This document shows, piece after piece, positions 54,923 through 64,000 of a stretch of DNA of 64,000 nucleotides. Below the pieces are notes generated by a model, which was given only the letters and a program-made list of their open reading frames with translations, was not told where the DNA came from and searched no databases. The stretch comes from Flavobacterium sp. Sd200 (GTDB taxonomy: Bacteria > Bacteroidota > Bacteroidia > Flavobacteriales > Flavobacteriaceae), in contig NZ_WUMN01000002.1 of assembly GCF_009826935.1 (NCBI RefSeq), forward strand, positions 558,001 to 622,000, given 5' to 3'. Both the position numbers and the translations under genes were made by a program. The stretch's first letter is position 1. Each line of letters begins with the position of its first letter.

Positions 54923-55885
54923 ATGAGCCATAAAGATATTACTATACTTGGAGAAAGCATACTGCCCGGCGAGGGTAAAACTATTAATATGGAAATTGCC
55001 CGCCTGCACACCATGACCAAGCTTAAAATACCTATAATTGTAGAGCGCGCAAAGCTGGACGGCCCCGTGGTGCTGTTTAGCGCAGGCCTGCACGGCGACG
55101 AAATAAACGGGGTAGAAATCGTTAGGCAACTTATTGTGCGCAAGGCCAACAAACCCAAGCGCGGTACCATTATATGCATTCCGGTAATTAATATTTTTGG
55201 GTTCGTAAACAAAACAAGGGAGTTCCCTGACGGGCGCGACCTTAACAGGGTTTTTCCGGGTAGTAAAAAAGGATCGCTCGCCAGCCGTTTTGCCTGGTAT
55301 ATTTTAAAAGAAATAATTCCGCATGTAGATTATTGCATCGACTTTCATGCCGGGGGAGCCAGCCGTTTTAATGCACCGCAAATTCGCATCGTACCTAATA
55401 ATTCTGAACTTAAAGAGCTGTCAGATATTTTTAATGCGCCTTTTACACTCTATTCTAAAAACATCCCGGGCTCTTTCAGGAATGCATGTGGAAAATTAGG
55501 TGTAAAAATGCTGCTGTTTGAAGGTGGTAAATCGTTAGATATTAATGCCGATGTTACTAATGAAGGTGTACATGGTGCCAAGCGTTTTTTGCAGCATTTT
55601 GATATGCTGAACCCACAAAAAAGAGTGAAAGAAGCAACATCTGCGCCTATTTATATACAAACTTCTACATGGGTGCGGGCACGCTACAGCGGACTGCTGC
55701 AAAACCCTGTACCGGCAGGCAGCTATGTAAACAAAGGCGATGTTATTGCGCTTATAACCGACCCGTTTGGGAAACTCGAAAAAAAAGTAAAAGCCCCAAA
55801 CAGTGGCTATATTATAAACAGCAACGACAGCCCTATTGTCTATCAGGGTGATGCGATTTTTCATATAAGCCAGAAGGTGGGATGA
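54923..55885 (+). CDS. Succinylglutamate desuccinylase/aspartoacylase family protein
   Basis: A 320-aa zinc carboxypeptidase-like enzyme (M14 branch). The zinc ligands His57 and Glu60 (SAGLHGDEINGVEIV) and His142 (CIDFHAGG) are present, and FPDGRDLNRVFPGSKKGS is the family signature. The family deacylates N-acyl amino acids. The substrate is not clear, because no arginine succinyltransferase genes are near. It is followed after 32 bases by a small membrane protein. The start MSHKDITILGESILPG fits. Confidence 0.88.
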   Translation: MSHKDITILGESILPGEGKTINMEIARLHTMTKLKIPIIVERAKLDGPVVLFSAGLHGDEINGVEIVRQLIVRKANKPKRGTIICIPVINIFGFVNKTREFPDGRDLNRVFPGSKKGSLASRFAWYILKEIIPHVDYCIDFHAGGASRFNAPQIRIVPNNSELKELSDIFNAPFTLYSKNIPGSFRNACGKLGVKMLLFEGGKSLDINADVTNEGVHGAKRFLQHFDMLNPQKRVKEATSAPIYIQTSTWVRARYSGLLQNPVPAGSYVNKGDVIALITDPFGKLEKKVKAPNSGYIINSNDSPIVYQGDAIFHISQKVG

Positions 55886-55917
55886 TAAATAATTAATTTA
55901 AATAAACGAATATATTC

Positions 55918-56454
55918 ATGACTTTTGAAATTCCTTTTGACACTTCTGTGTATCAAAGAAAAAATAAATTATTTTTTGATTCGGCCTTAGCCAAAACAAA
56001 AAAGTCAATTAAACGTTTTCTGATTACTTCCGCTATTTTTATAGGTTTAGGCACTTTAATGGTTATAGGAAAAAGTTCTTCAGGAAGTTTTTATATAATC
56101 CTGGGCAGTGTATTACTCATCATCCCATATATTCAATACACTTTTCTTAAAAAAAGCAAAAAGAAAAACCAAGAATATATCGAGAAAAACATAAAATATA
56201 GCATTGAAAATAAAGAAATTACCACTATTAAATTTCAAGAAGATTATTTTAGCTATAAAGATTCAAAAATGGATTTCAATTTAAAATGGATAAATTTTTC
56301 TAGCTACAAAAACATTGATGAAATTCTATTTATGTATACAAATTTGGGAATACATTTTACGATTGCTATCAATGAAATAGGTAGAGAGAACTTCGTTAAA
56401 GTGCTTAATTTTTTAGAAAAAAAGAATATCAAGATTACACCAGACCTTACTTAA
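55918..56454 (+). CDS. Two-pass membrane protein, YcxB-like
   Basis: A 178-aa protein. After an N-terminal cytoplasmic part, hydrophobic segments at about residues 35-52 and 58-76 cross the membrane. The C-terminal ~80 residues (FQEDYFSYKDSKMDFNLKWI, then FTIAINEIG) resemble the YcxB domain of small membrane proteins of unknown role. The gene follows the aspartoacylase-like gene by 32 bases. The next gene is 350 bases on. No function is assigned. Confidence 0.75.
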   Translation: MTFEIPFDTSVYQRKNKLFFDSALAKTKKSIKRFLITSAIFIGLGTLMVIGKSSSGSFYIILGSVLLIIPYIQYTFLKKSKKKNQEYIEKNIKYSIENKEITTIKFQEDYFSYKDSKMDFNLKWINFSSYKNIDEILFMYTNLGIHFTIAINEIGRENFVKVLNFLEKKNIKITPDLT

Positions 56455-56811
56455 ATAGTTAAAGTCGTTACAAGAAACTAAGCGATCCTTGTGCGAGATT
56501 CTTGCTCGTACCCAAAAGACAAATAACATTAAGGAGGCCTCATTCAAGCATAGCTTCTTAAAATCAAAACCTACACTAAACCCATTCTTTTGTTATCAAT
56601 ATAACAATCCCTAAACTCCTACACCGATTTCTGTTGTTGAATATTTATTTTTATCTGAAAAAAGAAATGTAAAATTAAATTTTTCCGATATTTGTTATAT
56701 GAATATGCAATGGCAGGGTTTATTGCCCCATTTAAAGTATTTGATAAAGCGCAGTCCCGAATGAGCGGCCTGTGCCTATAGCATCATTGTATCATTTTAA
56801 ACTACACACCA
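56455..56811. other. Gap before hmgA, nothing clear
   Basis: 357 bases with no convincing frame, hairpin terminator or shared repeat. It is AT-rich from about 56630 to 56720. A possible promoter for hmgA could not be fixed: no TAnnTTTG with a good spacer was found. Confidence 0.5.
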
Positions 56812-57969
56812 ATGCCTATATATCATAAACTGGGGGATTTTCCTCAAAAACGACACGTACAGTTCGAAAAGCCAAACGGTGGCTTGTACTACGAGCAGCT
56901 TTTTGGCACAGAGGGGTTTCATGGTCACTCATCACTGCTGTATCACGTGCACAGGCCTACACAGGTAAAAGAGATTTTAAGATCTTACTCTGTAGAGCCT
57001 GAAATTGCCATCGACAAGAACATTAAATCGCTACTTTTTAAAGGTTTTGAGCTAAAACCCGAAGCCGATTTTTTAGACAGCCGCAAAGCCATGCTTGTAA
57101 ACCGCGACTGTATTATTGGACTTGCTGCTCCACAGGAGTCACTTCGCAGCTATTTTTATAAGAATGCCGACAGCGACGAAATGCTGTTCATCCATAAAGG
57201 TACCGGAACACTGCGCACACTAATGGGCAACATTCCGTTTGAATATGGCGATTACCTTATTATTCCGCGTGGCATGATCTACCAAATAGATTTCGACACA
57301 ACAGATAACCGCCTGTTCTATGTAGAAAGCCACTCACCTATTTACACTCCAAAGCGTTACAAAAACCAAAGCGGACAGCACCTGGAGCATTCTCCGTTTT
57401 GCGAACGCGACTTTAAACTGCCCACCGAACTGGAAACGCACGACGAAAAAGGCGACTTTCTTGTCAAAATAAAAAAAGAAGGCATGTTGCATGAAGTGAT
57501 GTATGCCACGCATCCGTTTGACGTTGTGGGCTGGGACGGCTACAATTTCCCGTATGCCTTCAGTATTCATAATTTCGAACCTATAACGGGGCGTGTACAC
57601 CAGCCGCCTCCGGTGCACCAAACTTTTGAGACCGATACTTTTGTAGTGTGTTCGTTTTGCCCAAGGCTTTATGACTACCACCCTAAGAGTATTCCGGCTC
57701 CTTACAACCACAGCAACATAGACAGCGATGAGGTTTTGTATTATGTAGACGGCGATTTTATGAGCCGCAACAACATAGAGCAAGGCCATATAACCCTGCA
57801 CCCTAAAGGCATACCTCACGGCCCCGCACCGGGAGCCATGGAGCGCAGCATTGGCAAAACCATAACCGAAGAGCTTGCCGTAATGGTAGACACGTTCCGT
57901 CCGCTAATGGTAACCAAAGAGGCTATGGGTTTGGATGATGGAAAATATTATAAAAGCTGGGTAGAGTAA
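56812..57969 (+). CDS. hmgA: Homogentisate 1,2-dioxygenase
   Basis: A 385-aa iron enzyme that opens the aromatic ring of homogentisate to maleylacetoacetate in tyrosine and phenylalanine breakdown. PYNHSNIDSDEVLYYVDGDF (about residue 300-319) and HGPAPGAMERSIGKTITEE near residue 345 carry the conserved metal-binding His/Glu region. The bacterial form is shorter than the human enzyme (about 440 aa). It is next to hppD, the preceding step, in the same direction, separated by REP-like repeats. No maleylacetoacetate isomerase or fumarylacetoacetase is in the window. Confidence 0.93.
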   Translation: MPIYHKLGDFPQKRHVQFEKPNGGLYYEQLFGTEGFHGHSSLLYHVHRPTQVKEILRSYSVEPEIAIDKNIKSLLFKGFELKPEADFLDSRKAMLVNRDCIIGLAAPQESLRSYFYKNADSDEMLFIHKGTGTLRTLMGNIPFEYGDYLIIPRGMIYQIDFDTTDNRLFYVESHSPIYTPKRYKNQSGQHLEHSPFCERDFKLPTELETHDEKGDFLVKIKKEGMLHEVMYATHPFDVVGWDGYNFPYAFSIHNFEPITGRVHQPPPVHQTFETDTFVVCSFCPRLYDYHPKSIPAPYNHSNIDSDEVLYYVDGDFMSRNNIEQGHITLHPKGIPHGPAPGAMERSIGKTITEELAVMVDTFRPLMVTKEAMGLDDGKYYKSWVE

Positions 57970-57989
57970 AGGCCTCACTTGAATAAAAA

Positions 57990-58170
57990 GGCCTCACCCC
58001 CAGCCCCTCTCCAAAGGAGAGGGGTGTAGCTTCACTCAAATGTGCTTACTCATTCGGCATGAGTGTACTTGCTCCTCTCCTTTGGAGAGGGGCTGGGGTG
58101 AGGCCAAAAGAAACTTTAGAGTTTGAGTGAAGGTCCTCCCTCCCCTTCGGGGAGGGTTGGGGTGGGGATA
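57990..58170. repeat. REP-like inverted-repeat cluster between hmgA and hppD
   Basis: 57990-58025 (ggcctcacccccagcccc then tctccaaaggagagggg) is the reverse complement of 58072-58105 (ctcctctcctttggagagg then ggctggggtgaggcc). A third palindromic element is at 58135-58170 (cctccctccccttcgggg then agggttggggtgggg). Smaller arms pair cttcactcaaa (58030-58040) with tttgagtgaag (58122-58132). It looks like a REP/BIME array. Confidence 0.9.
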
Positions 58171-58185
58171 AAAAAATAAAAACAA

Positions 58186-58201
58186 CCCGGCACACACCGG
58201 G
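58186..58201 (+). promoter_or_regulatory. Short GC hairpin before hppD
   Basis: CCCGG (58186-58190) pairs with CCGGG (58197-58201) around cacaca, 16 bases before the hppD ATG. It may be the last part of the REP cluster, a weak hmgA terminator, or an mRNA structure close to the ribosome site. Confidence 0.5.
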
Positions 58202-58217
58202 ATTTAAAACATAAACT

Positions 58218-59378
58218 ATGAGCAACGAAATTAAAAGTGTAGAATATGGCCTTGAAAAAATATTTGAAGGCGCACAGGACTTTCTTCCCCTTATGGGAAC
58301 AGACTATGTAGAATTTATTGTAGGCAATGCCAAACAGGCTGCCCATTATTATAAAACCGCATTCGGGTTTCAGAGCGTGGCCTATGCAGGGCTCGAAACC
58401 GGGCTTAGAGACCGCGCCAGCTATGTGGTTAAGCAAGACAAGATCCGTTTTGTGTTTACCACACCACTAACCGCTGACAGCGAGCTTAATAACCACATTG
58501 TAAAACATGGCGATGGCGTAAAGGTAGTTGCCCTATGGGTTGAAGATGCACGCAAATCGTTTGAAGAAACCACTAAGCGCGGCGCTAAAGTGTACATGGA
58601 ACCAACCGTTGAAACTGATGAGTTTGGCGAAGTGGTGCGTGCAGGTATTTACACCTATGGCGAAACCGTACACATGTTTGTAGAGCGCAAAAACTATAAC
58701 GGCACATTTTTACCCGGCTACAGGGAGTGGAAAAGCGACTACAACCCTGCCCCAACCGGACTAAAATATGTAGACCACATGGTGGGCAACGTGGGCTGGA
58801 ACGAAATGAACACCTGGGTTAAATGGTATGAAGAGGTTATGGGCTTTGTAAACTTCCTGTCTTTTGACGATAAGCAAATTACCACTGAATACTCGGCACT
58901 GATGAGTAAGGTAATGAGCAACGGCAATGGACGTATAAAATTCCCTATCAACGAGCCTGCCGAGGGTAAAAAGAAATCGCAGATAGAAGAATATCTTGAT
59001 TTTTATGGCGGCCCGGGCGTGCAGCACATTGCCATTGCTACCGATGATATTATTAAAACCGTTAGCGACCTTAAAAGCCGTGGTGTAGAATTTCTTTCGC
59101 AACCTCCTCAAGCTTACTATGATGCCGTACCGGCACGCCTGGGCGGACACAAAGATGCCTTTAAGGAAGACATTAAAGAAATACAAAAACTGGGCATTAT
59201 GGTAGATGCCGATGAAGAAGGCTACCTGCTGCAAATTTTCACCAAACCAGTAGAAGACCGCCCAACACTTTTTTATGAAATTATACAGCGAATGGGTGCC
59301 CGTGGTTTTGGTGCCGGAAACTTTAAAGCGCTGTTTGAGAGCATAGAACGCGAACAGGAACTGAGAGGAACATTATAG
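58218..59378 (+). CDS. hppD: 4-Hydroxyphenylpyruvate dioxygenase
   Basis: A 386-aa Fe(II) enzyme converting 4-hydroxyphenylpyruvate to homogentisate. The metal ligands are His187 (KYVDHMVGNV), His270 (GVQHIAIAT) and Glu354 (LFYEIIQRMG). Two vicinal-oxygen-chelate domains make up the fold. It supplies hmgA, 250 bases upstream, so the pair opens the tyrosine degradation route. The substrate could also be a related alpha-keto acid, but all ligand contexts match this family. Confidence 0.94.
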   Translation: MSNEIKSVEYGLEKIFEGAQDFLPLMGTDYVEFIVGNAKQAAHYYKTAFGFQSVAYAGLETGLRDRASYVVKQDKIRFVFTTPLTADSELNNHIVKHGDGVKVVALWVEDARKSFEETTKRGAKVYMEPTVETDEFGEVVRAGIYTYGETVHMFVERKNYNGTFLPGYREWKSDYNPAPTGLKYVDHMVGNVGWNEMNTWVKWYEEVMGFVNFLSFDDKQITTEYSALMSKVMSNGNGRIKFPINEPAEGKKKSQIEEYLDFYGGPGVQHIAIATDDIIKTVSDLKSRGVEFLSQPPQAYYDAVPARLGGHKDAFKEDIKEIQKLGIMVDADEEGYLLQIFTKPVEDRPTLFYEIIQRMGARGFGAGNFKALFESIEREQELRGTL

Positions 59379-59486
59379 AAACGCAATATTTTTGAAAATA
59401 ATTCAACAATGAGCCATATTGAAGCTATTTATTTTGAAAATGTTAGTTAAACTTAATTTTTGATAAAAATAATTCAAAAATAGATG

Positions 59487-59617
59487 TACCTTTGCACTCG
59501 CAAAAAGATAAGATGATAGTTGGTTAAATCTTTTTGTAGGTAAATTTTCATAATTTATAGTTTTTGGTTGGTTAATAGCATAAAAACCCGGTCTTTATTT
59601 TGGACTGGGTTTTTTTG
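59487..59617 (+). ncRNA. Candidate small RNA between hppD and the DUF3108 gene
   Basis: TACCTTTG (59487-59494) is a good flavobacterial -7 box. About 25 bases upstream is TTG (spacer 24, longer than usual). From about 59500 the sequence has a hairpin with arms CAAAAAGAT (59501-59509) and ATCTTTTTG (59528-59536), a repeated word GTTGGTTAA (in the loop near 59519 and again near 59567), and then a terminator with an 11-bp stem. No protein gene lies in it. The expected product is about 115-120 nt. No match to a known class was tested. Confidence 0.5.
59583..59616 (+). terminator. Strong terminator before the DUF3108 gene
   Basis: AAAACCCGGTC pairs with GACTGGGTTTT around tttattttg, with one G-U pair, then seven or more Ts. 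It ends the candidate sRNA or a read-through from hppD. Its 3' part overlaps the next promoter's TTG. Confidence 0.85.
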
Positions 59618-59630
59618 TTTAGTAAATTTG
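59600..59630 (+). promoter_or_regulatory. Promoter of the DUF3108 gene
   Basis: TTG (59600-59602), 20 bases, TAAATTTG (59623-59630): a full consensus match. It stands 54 bases before ATG 59685 and overlaps the terminator hairpin. Confidence 0.75.
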
Positions 59631-59684
59631 GAACAGAAATTGCATTCTTGCGTTTATACAAAAACCCAACATATAAAATTTACT

Positions 59685-60452
59685 ATGAAAAGATTACTTG
59701 CAATTATCATGTTTTTTGCTGTAGGAGATGTTTTTTCGCAGGATGCATTTAAAACCGGAGAGTTCTTTAAATTTCGAATACACTATGGCATTGTAAACGC
59801 CGGATATGCCACCCTTGAAATTAAGGAAGCCGTGCGCAGCAATAAAAAGGTGCACCACGTGGTGGGCAAAGGCTTTACTACCGGCATGACTAAATTTTTC
59901 TTTAAGGTAGAAGACAATTACGAAAGCTATTTTGACAAAGGTACGGGCAAACCCTACCAGTATGTGCGTAAAATAGACGAAGGCGGGTATACCAAAAACC
60001 AGGAAGGCTTTTTTAATCAGGACAACAATACCGTACTGGTAAAAGACTATAAACATAAAACCCAAAAAACCATTTCGGTTACAGAGAATGTTCAGGACAT
60101 CGTTTCGGTGTTTTACTACCTGCGCAACCATTCTGCTGTAGACAAGATGAAAGTAGGCGAATCGATAGGAGTAGATATGTTTTTTGATGACGAAGTCACA
60201 AAATTTAAACTCAAATTTATTGGCAGGGAAGATATAAGCACTAAATTTGGCACCGTAAGCACAATGATGTTCAGGCCACTTGTACAGGCCGGACGTGTGT
60301 TTAAGGAAGAAGAGAGTTTAACCGTTTGGATATCAGACGACGAGAATAAAGTTCCGCTTCGCATAAAGGCCAGCCTTGCTGTAGGTTCGCTTAAAGCCGA
60401 TCTGGACGAATACAAGGGTCTTGCACATACCCTGAAAATAAAATCTAAATAA
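59685..60452 (+). CDS. DUF3108 domain protein
   Basis: 255 aa from ATG 59685 (frame open 39 codons further; a signal peptide and promoter fit the later start). KRLLAIIMFFAVGDVFSQ is the signal, then FKTGEFFKFRIHYGIVNAGYA opens the DUF3108 domain, a beta-sandwich protein of unknown role common in Bacteroidetes and Proteobacteria. The C-terminal part (FKEEESLTVWISDDENKVPL) has the usual lipocalin-like beta signature. It would lie in the periplasm or at the outer membrane. The kynA gene starts two bases after its stop. Confidence 0.85.
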   Translation: MKRLLAIIMFFAVGDVFSQDAFKTGEFFKFRIHYGIVNAGYATLEIKEAVRSNKKVHHVVGKGFTTGMTKFFFKVEDNYESYFDKGTGKPYQYVRKIDEGGYTKNQEGFFNQDNNTVLVKDYKHKTQKTISVTENVQDIVSVFYYLRNHSAVDKMKVGESIGVDMFFDDEVTKFKLKFIGREDISTKFGTVSTMMFRPLVQAGRVFKEEESLTVWISDDENKVPLRIKASLAVGSLKADLDEYKGLAHTLKIKSK

Positions 60453-60454
60453 CA

Positions 60455-61390
60455 ATGATGGAGATTACATCGCCAATAGCTGAAAAGCTTGAGGAACTGG
60501 AAAAAAAATTCAGTGCAATAAACCAAAAAACAGAAACTCATTTGGAGGGTTTACTGTGGTCTAAACCTATTACCTACTGGGATTATATAAATACTGATGC
60601 CCTGCTGAACCTCCAAATACAGCGCACAACACTGCCCGACGAAATGGTGTTTATAATGTATCACCAAATCAATGAGCTGCTGTTTAAAATGATACTGTGG
60701 GAAACCTCCCAGCTTTGCCACACCGATATGCCTACTACCGAATTTTTTACGGAAAGGCTAATGCGCATAAGCCGCTATTTTGATATGCTTACTACATCAT
60801 TCGACATTATGGGCGATGGCATGGAGGTAGAGCAGTACATGAAATTCCGCAATACACTTACACCTGCAAGTGGTTTCCAGAGTGCACAATACCGCCTTAT
60901 AGAGTTTAGCAGCACCGATTTGATAAACCTTATAGACTACCGTTATCGTGCCACTATAGACCGCAATACTCCTTATGAGCATGCCTTTGAACACCTGTAC
61001 TGGCAGGCTGCCGGGAAAGACTACCATACGGGCGAAAAATCATATTTGCTGCAGGAGTTTGAGCGCAGGTATAAGGCAGAATTTATTCGCCACATGGAAG
61101 AATACAACACTATAAACATTTGGCGTAAATTTAAACAGCTTCCGGCCGAAAGCCAGGCAAACCCTGAGTTGGTAAAAGCTATGCGCCATTACGATTATAC
61201 AGTTAACGTTACATGGGTAATGGGTCATCTTAACACTGCCAAAAAGTATATAGAGAGCACATCAGGCCCACAGGAGGCAACGGGTGGCAGCGACTGGAAA
61301 AAATACATGCACCCAAAATACCAGCGAAGGATATTTTTCCCTGAATTGTGGAGTGAGGACGAGCTTCGCAACTGGGGAGAAAATGTATAA
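60455..61390 (+). CDS. kynA: Tryptophan 2,3-dioxygenase family protein
   Basis: A 311-aa all-helical haem enzyme that turns tryptophan into N-formylkynurenine. MYHQINELLFKM (His70) is the substrate-site helix, RYLIEFSSTD-like segment near residue 148 is the dimer region, and TWVMGHLNTAKKYI gives the haem ligand His258. It starts with two ATGs, 2 bases after the DUF3108 stop. No kynurenine pathway gene is adjacent. The substrate could be another indole, because the family includes relatives of different specificity. Confidence 0.9.
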   Translation: MMEITSPIAEKLEELEKKFSAINQKTETHLEGLLWSKPITYWDYINTDALLNLQIQRTTLPDEMVFIMYHQINELLFKMILWETSQLCHTDMPTTEFFTERLMRISRYFDMLTTSFDIMGDGMEVEQYMKFRNTLTPASGFQSAQYRLIEFSSTDLINLIDYRYRATIDRNTPYEHAFEHLYWQAAGKDYHTGEKSYLLQEFERRYKAEFIRHMEEYNTINIWRKFKQLPAESQANPELVKAMRHYDYTVNVTWVMGHLNTAKKYIESTSGPQEATGGSDWKKYMHPKYQRRIFFPELWSEDELRNWGENV

Positions 61391-61410
61391 CGGACAAAAC
61401 AAGGACACTT

Positions 61411-62655
61411 TTGAGATATTTTTTAGCTATACTGACATTTTTAACCCTAATAGCCTGTAATAATAAAGAACAAGAAAAACAAAAGCCACAAAAAGCAACC
61501 GTAAAAAAAGAACCTATTGTTAAAGAGTTTGGCTTTACGCTAAACGATTTTAAGGTTGTGCGCGACACTATACAGCGTGGCGATACGTTTGGGCATATTC
61601 TTGGCGAAGAGGGTTTTGATGCAGGGCAGATACATACCATTACACAACAAATTAAAGACACTTTTGATCTTAGGGACATCAGGGTAGGAAAGCCTTATAC
61701 CCTTCTCAAAGACAAAAAAACACCAAACGGGCTAAAAGCTTTTATATATCAGCCGGACAATCTTAGCTATTATGTTATAGACCTTAGAGACAGTATTCCG
61801 CATGTAAAAAAAACCGTAAAACCCATAACTGTAAAAAGGCGCATTATTACTGCAGAGATAGAGGGTTCGCTTGCCGAAACGCTTAACAAAGCCGGGGCTG
61901 GCCCTGCGCTTGCACACGAGCTGAGTGAAATATATGCCTGGAGTATTGACTTCTTTAAAATACAAAAAGGCGATAAATTTGCTGTAGCAGTAAACGAACG
62001 CTTTATAGACGATACTATTTATGCCGGAATTGCCAATATAGAGTCGTCTTACTTTGAATATAAAGGCAAAAAAATATATGCTTTCCCTTTCAAACAAAAC
62101 GAGAACGACAAGAAAGCCTCGTTTTATGACGAAGAGGGTAAGGTACTGAAAAACATGTTCCTTAAGGCACCGCTCAAATTTAGCCATATTACCTCAAGGT
62201 TTTCGCCTAAGCGTTTCCACCCTGTACAAATGCGCTGGAAAGCCCATAACGGTACTGATTATGCCGCTCCGCACGGAACCCCAATCATGACCACGGCAAG
62301 CGGTGTAGTAGAGCGCACCGGATATACATCGGGGAACGGAAATTTTGTTAAAGTAAAACACAACCGCACCTACTCTACCCAATACCTGCACATGAGCAAG
62401 ATTTTGGTAAGACAGGGTCAGCGTGTATCGCAGGGCGATGTTATTGGCCGTGTAGGAAGTACAGGTCTTGCAACCGGCCCACATGTGTGCTATCGTTTCT
62501 GGAAAAACGGTGTGCAGGTGGATGCCCTCAGGCAAAAACTGCCAAATTCTGAACCTATGGACGCTAAGCATAAGCCAAGGTTTATTGCCTACATGACCCC
62601 TTTAAAAAAAGAGCTCGACAGTATATCTAACATAAAATTTAACCCCAAAAACTAA
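61411..62655 (+). CDS. M23-family peptidoglycan peptidase lipoprotein
   Basis: 414 aa, from TTG 61411 (an AAGGAC word lies just upstream; no ATG precedes the signal). [15 protein letters not shown] puts the lipobox cysteine at residue 16. The C-terminal LytM domain has [24 protein letters not shown] and [10 protein letters not shown], the zinc and catalytic residues of M23 peptidases. The middle domain (about 85-270) is of unknown fold. The enzyme would be outer-membrane-anchored and cut peptidoglycan cross-bridges. Lies between kynA and pgi in one direction. Confidence 0.88.
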   Translation: MRYFLAILTFLTLIACNNKEQEKQKPQKATVKKEPIVKEFGFTLNDFKVVRDTIQRGDTFGHILGEEGFDAGQIHTITQQIKDTFDLRDIRVGKPYTLLKDKKTPNGLKAFIYQPDNLSYYVIDLRDSIPHVKKTVKPITVKRRIITAEIEGSLAETLNKAGAGPALAHELSEIYAWSIDFFKIQKGDKFAVAVNERFIDDTIYAGIANIESSYFEYKGKKIYAFPFKQNENDKKASFYDEEGKVLKNMFLKAPLKFSHITSRFSPKRFHPVQMRWKAHNGTDYAAPHGTPIMTTASGVVERTGYTSGNGNFVKVKHNRTYSTQYLHMSKILVRQGQRVSQGDVIGRVGSTGLATGPHVCYRFWKNGVQVDALRQKLPNSEPMDAKHKPRFIAYMTPLKKELDSISNIKFNPKN

Positions 62656-62660
62656 GACCA

Positions 62661-64000
62661 ATGGCATTACAAAACACAAACCCCACAGCTACTGCCGCAT
62701 GGCAGGCACTGAGTGACCATTTTGCCGAAATGCAGCATGCCTCTATGCAGGAAATGTTTGCTGCCGACTCTCAAAGAGCACAGAAATTCCATATTAAATG
62801 GAACGATTTTCTTGTAGACTATTCTAAGAACATTATCAACGCACAAACTTTAGAGCTGTTACAAAACCTTGCTAAGGATGTAGACCTTAAAGGGGCTATA
62901 GACAGCTATTTTGGTGGCGATACCATAAACCGTACTGAAGGCCGCGCTGTGCTACACACGGCTTTACGCGCTCCTGAAAGCGCTAACGTGCTTGTAGACG
63001 GCGTTAATGTATTGCCGGAAGTTTATGCTGTTAAAAACAAAATAAAAGCCTTTACGGAAGAAATTATAGGCGGTGCTAAAACCGGCTATACAGGCAAACC
63101 GTTTACTACTGTAGTCAATATAGGTATTGGCGGAAGCGACCTTGGCCCTAACATGGTGGTTGAAGCCCTGAAACATTATAAAAACCACCTTGAGGTTAAA
63201 TTTATAAGCAATGTAGACGGAGACCATGTTGTAGAAAGCCTTAAAGGTCTTGACCCTGAAACTACGCTGTTTGTAATTGCATCAAAAACTTTCACAACAC
63301 AGGAAACCCTTACCAATGCAGAAACTGCCCGTGAGTGGTTCTTAAAGACCGCTACACAGGCCGATGTTGCCAAACACTTTGTGGCCGTTTCTACAAATAT
63401 TAAAAAAGTAACCGAGTTTGGTATAGATGAGGCTAACATTTTCCCAATGTGGGATTGGGTTGGCGGACGTTTTTCTTTATGGAGTGCCGTTGGTTTATCT
63501 ATAGCACTTGCTGTAGGATTCGACAACTTTGATGCGCTGTTAGAGGGTGCCAACGAAATGGATGTTCATTTTAAAGACACTCCGTTTGAGCAAAACCTTC
63601 CGGTAGTGCTTGCATTGCTTAGCGTGTGGTACAACAACTTTTTTGGCGCCGAGAGCGAAGCCCTTATACCTTACACCCAATACCTGTCTAAGCTTGCACC
63701 TTATTTGCAACAGGGCATTATGGAGAGCAACGGTAAAAGCATAGGCCGCGATGGTAAACCTGTAAACTATCAAACGGGTACTATTATTTGGGGAGAGCCA
63801 GGCACTAACTCGCAACACGCATTCTTCCAGCTAATACACCAGGGAACAAAACTTATCCCAACCGATTTTATTGGTTTTGTACAACCGCTGTATGGCAATC
63901 AGGACCACCACAATAAACTGATGTCTAACTTTTTTGCACAAACCGAAGCCCTTCTTAACGGCAAGACCGAAGCTGTGGTTCGCGCTGAGTTCGAAAAAGC
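62661..64000 (+). CDS. pgi: Glucose-6-phosphate isomerase, 3' end cut by the window
   Basis: ATG 62661 opens a frame that stays open to the last base: 446 codons are present. The protein reads [20 protein letters not shown], and family signatures follow: [41 protein letters not shown] and [19 protein letters not shown]. The catalytic Glu region (IIWGEPG) and His (QHAFFQLIH) are intact. It converts glucose-6-phosphate and fructose-6-phosphate. It begins five bases after the M23 gene, so it may be co-transcribed. The C-terminal ~100 residues lie outside the window. Confidence 0.96.
   Translation, partial: MALQNTNPTATAAWQALSDHFAEMQHASMQEMFAADSQRAQKFHIKWNDFLVDYSKNIINAQTLELLQNLAKDVDLKGAIDSYFGGDTINRTEGRAVLHTALRAPESANVLVDGVNVLPEVYAVKNKIKAFTEEIIGGAKTGYTGKPFTTVVNIGIGGSDLGPNMVVEALKHYKNHLEVKFISNVDGDHVVESLKGLDPETTLFVIASKTFTTQETLTNAETAREWFLKTATQADVAKHFVAVSTNIKKVTEFGIDEANIFPMWDWVGGRFSLWSAVGLSIALAVGFDNFDALLEGANEMDVHFKDTPFEQNLPVVLALLSVWYNNFFGAESEALIPYTQYLSKLAPYLQQGIMESNGKSIGRDGKPVNYQTGTIIWGEPGTNSQHAFFQLIHQGTKLIPTDFIGFVQPLYGNQDHHNKLMSNFFAQTEALLNGKTEAVVRAEFEK

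Noticed and set aside
59440..59580. Possible tRNA in the gap before the DUF3108 gene
   Set aside because: The TTTGCACTCGC word looked promising, but no cloverleaf, T-loop GTTCRANNC or acceptor stem could be built; a hairpin RNA with terminator fits better.

Overview
The window is a stretch of chromosome from a member of the Flavobacteriaceae, most like Flavobacterium. The signs are a type IX secretion protein (PorZ) with a C-terminal sorting domain, a sdhCAB operon with a b558-type SdhC, a mevalonate-type HMG-CoA synthase, an OmpA protein with thrombospondin-3 repeats, AddAB-like nuclease/helicase subunits of the Bacteroidetes kind, and promoters of the Bacteroidetes form TTG-N19/20-TAnnTTTG (seen upstream of sdhC, ompA, a DNA methyltransferase and a DUF3108 gene). 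No rRNA, tRNA or CRISPR array was found.

Bases 1-7905 are the right-hand end of a prophage (or phage-derived element) on the + strand. It holds two small structural-type genes, a portal-like gene, a connector-like gene, a 756-aa protein with three ~180-aa repeats, a BspA-like (DUF285) adhesin-type protein, and a lysis cassette of holin, M15 endopeptidase and spanin-like protein. It stops one base before the recO stop codon. From 7907 to 16651 the genes run leftwards: recO, porZ, a two-gene ATPase/DUF4276 module that looks like an anti-phage system, and sdhCAB. HMG-CoA synthase, a ChaN-like protein and a DinB-like protein follow, then an 820-base gene-free stretch with a duplicated 230-bp repeat.

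20890-35566 is housekeeping: glycyl-tRNA synthetase, ComF, an Ig-like lipoprotein, an omega-amidase, AddB-like nuclease, OmpA, kbl, a four-helix-bundle gene framed by inverted repeats, and AddA-like helicase. 35672-46750 has an unknown exported protein, superoxide dismutase, proC, a DsbA-family protein, a lipoprotein, a response regulator with its sensor kinase, another unknown exported protein, and ileS-dksA. The IleRS carries a swapped GxHH form of its active-site signature.

47172-54500 has an exported protein, a patatin-type phospholipase with an outer-membrane barrel, a type II restriction-modification pair (an HTH-fused cytosine methyltransferase, an HNH nuclease, and a palindrome over the promoter that suggests autoregulation), and uvrC. 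54504-64000 has an inverted-repeat element bounded by 16-bp direct repeats, an aspartoacylase-like gene, tyrosine catabolism (hmgA, hppD) separated by REP-like inverted repeats, a candidate small RNA, a DUF3108 protein, tryptophan 2,3-dioxygenase, an M23 peptidase lipoprotein and the 5' part of pgi, which runs off the end of the window.

The strongest leads for new biology are the autoregulated restriction-modification locus, the ATPase/DUF4276 pair, the GxHH IleRS, the candidate sRNA near 59500 and the BspA-like protein in the phage late operon. All functions are read from motifs by eye; no database search was run.
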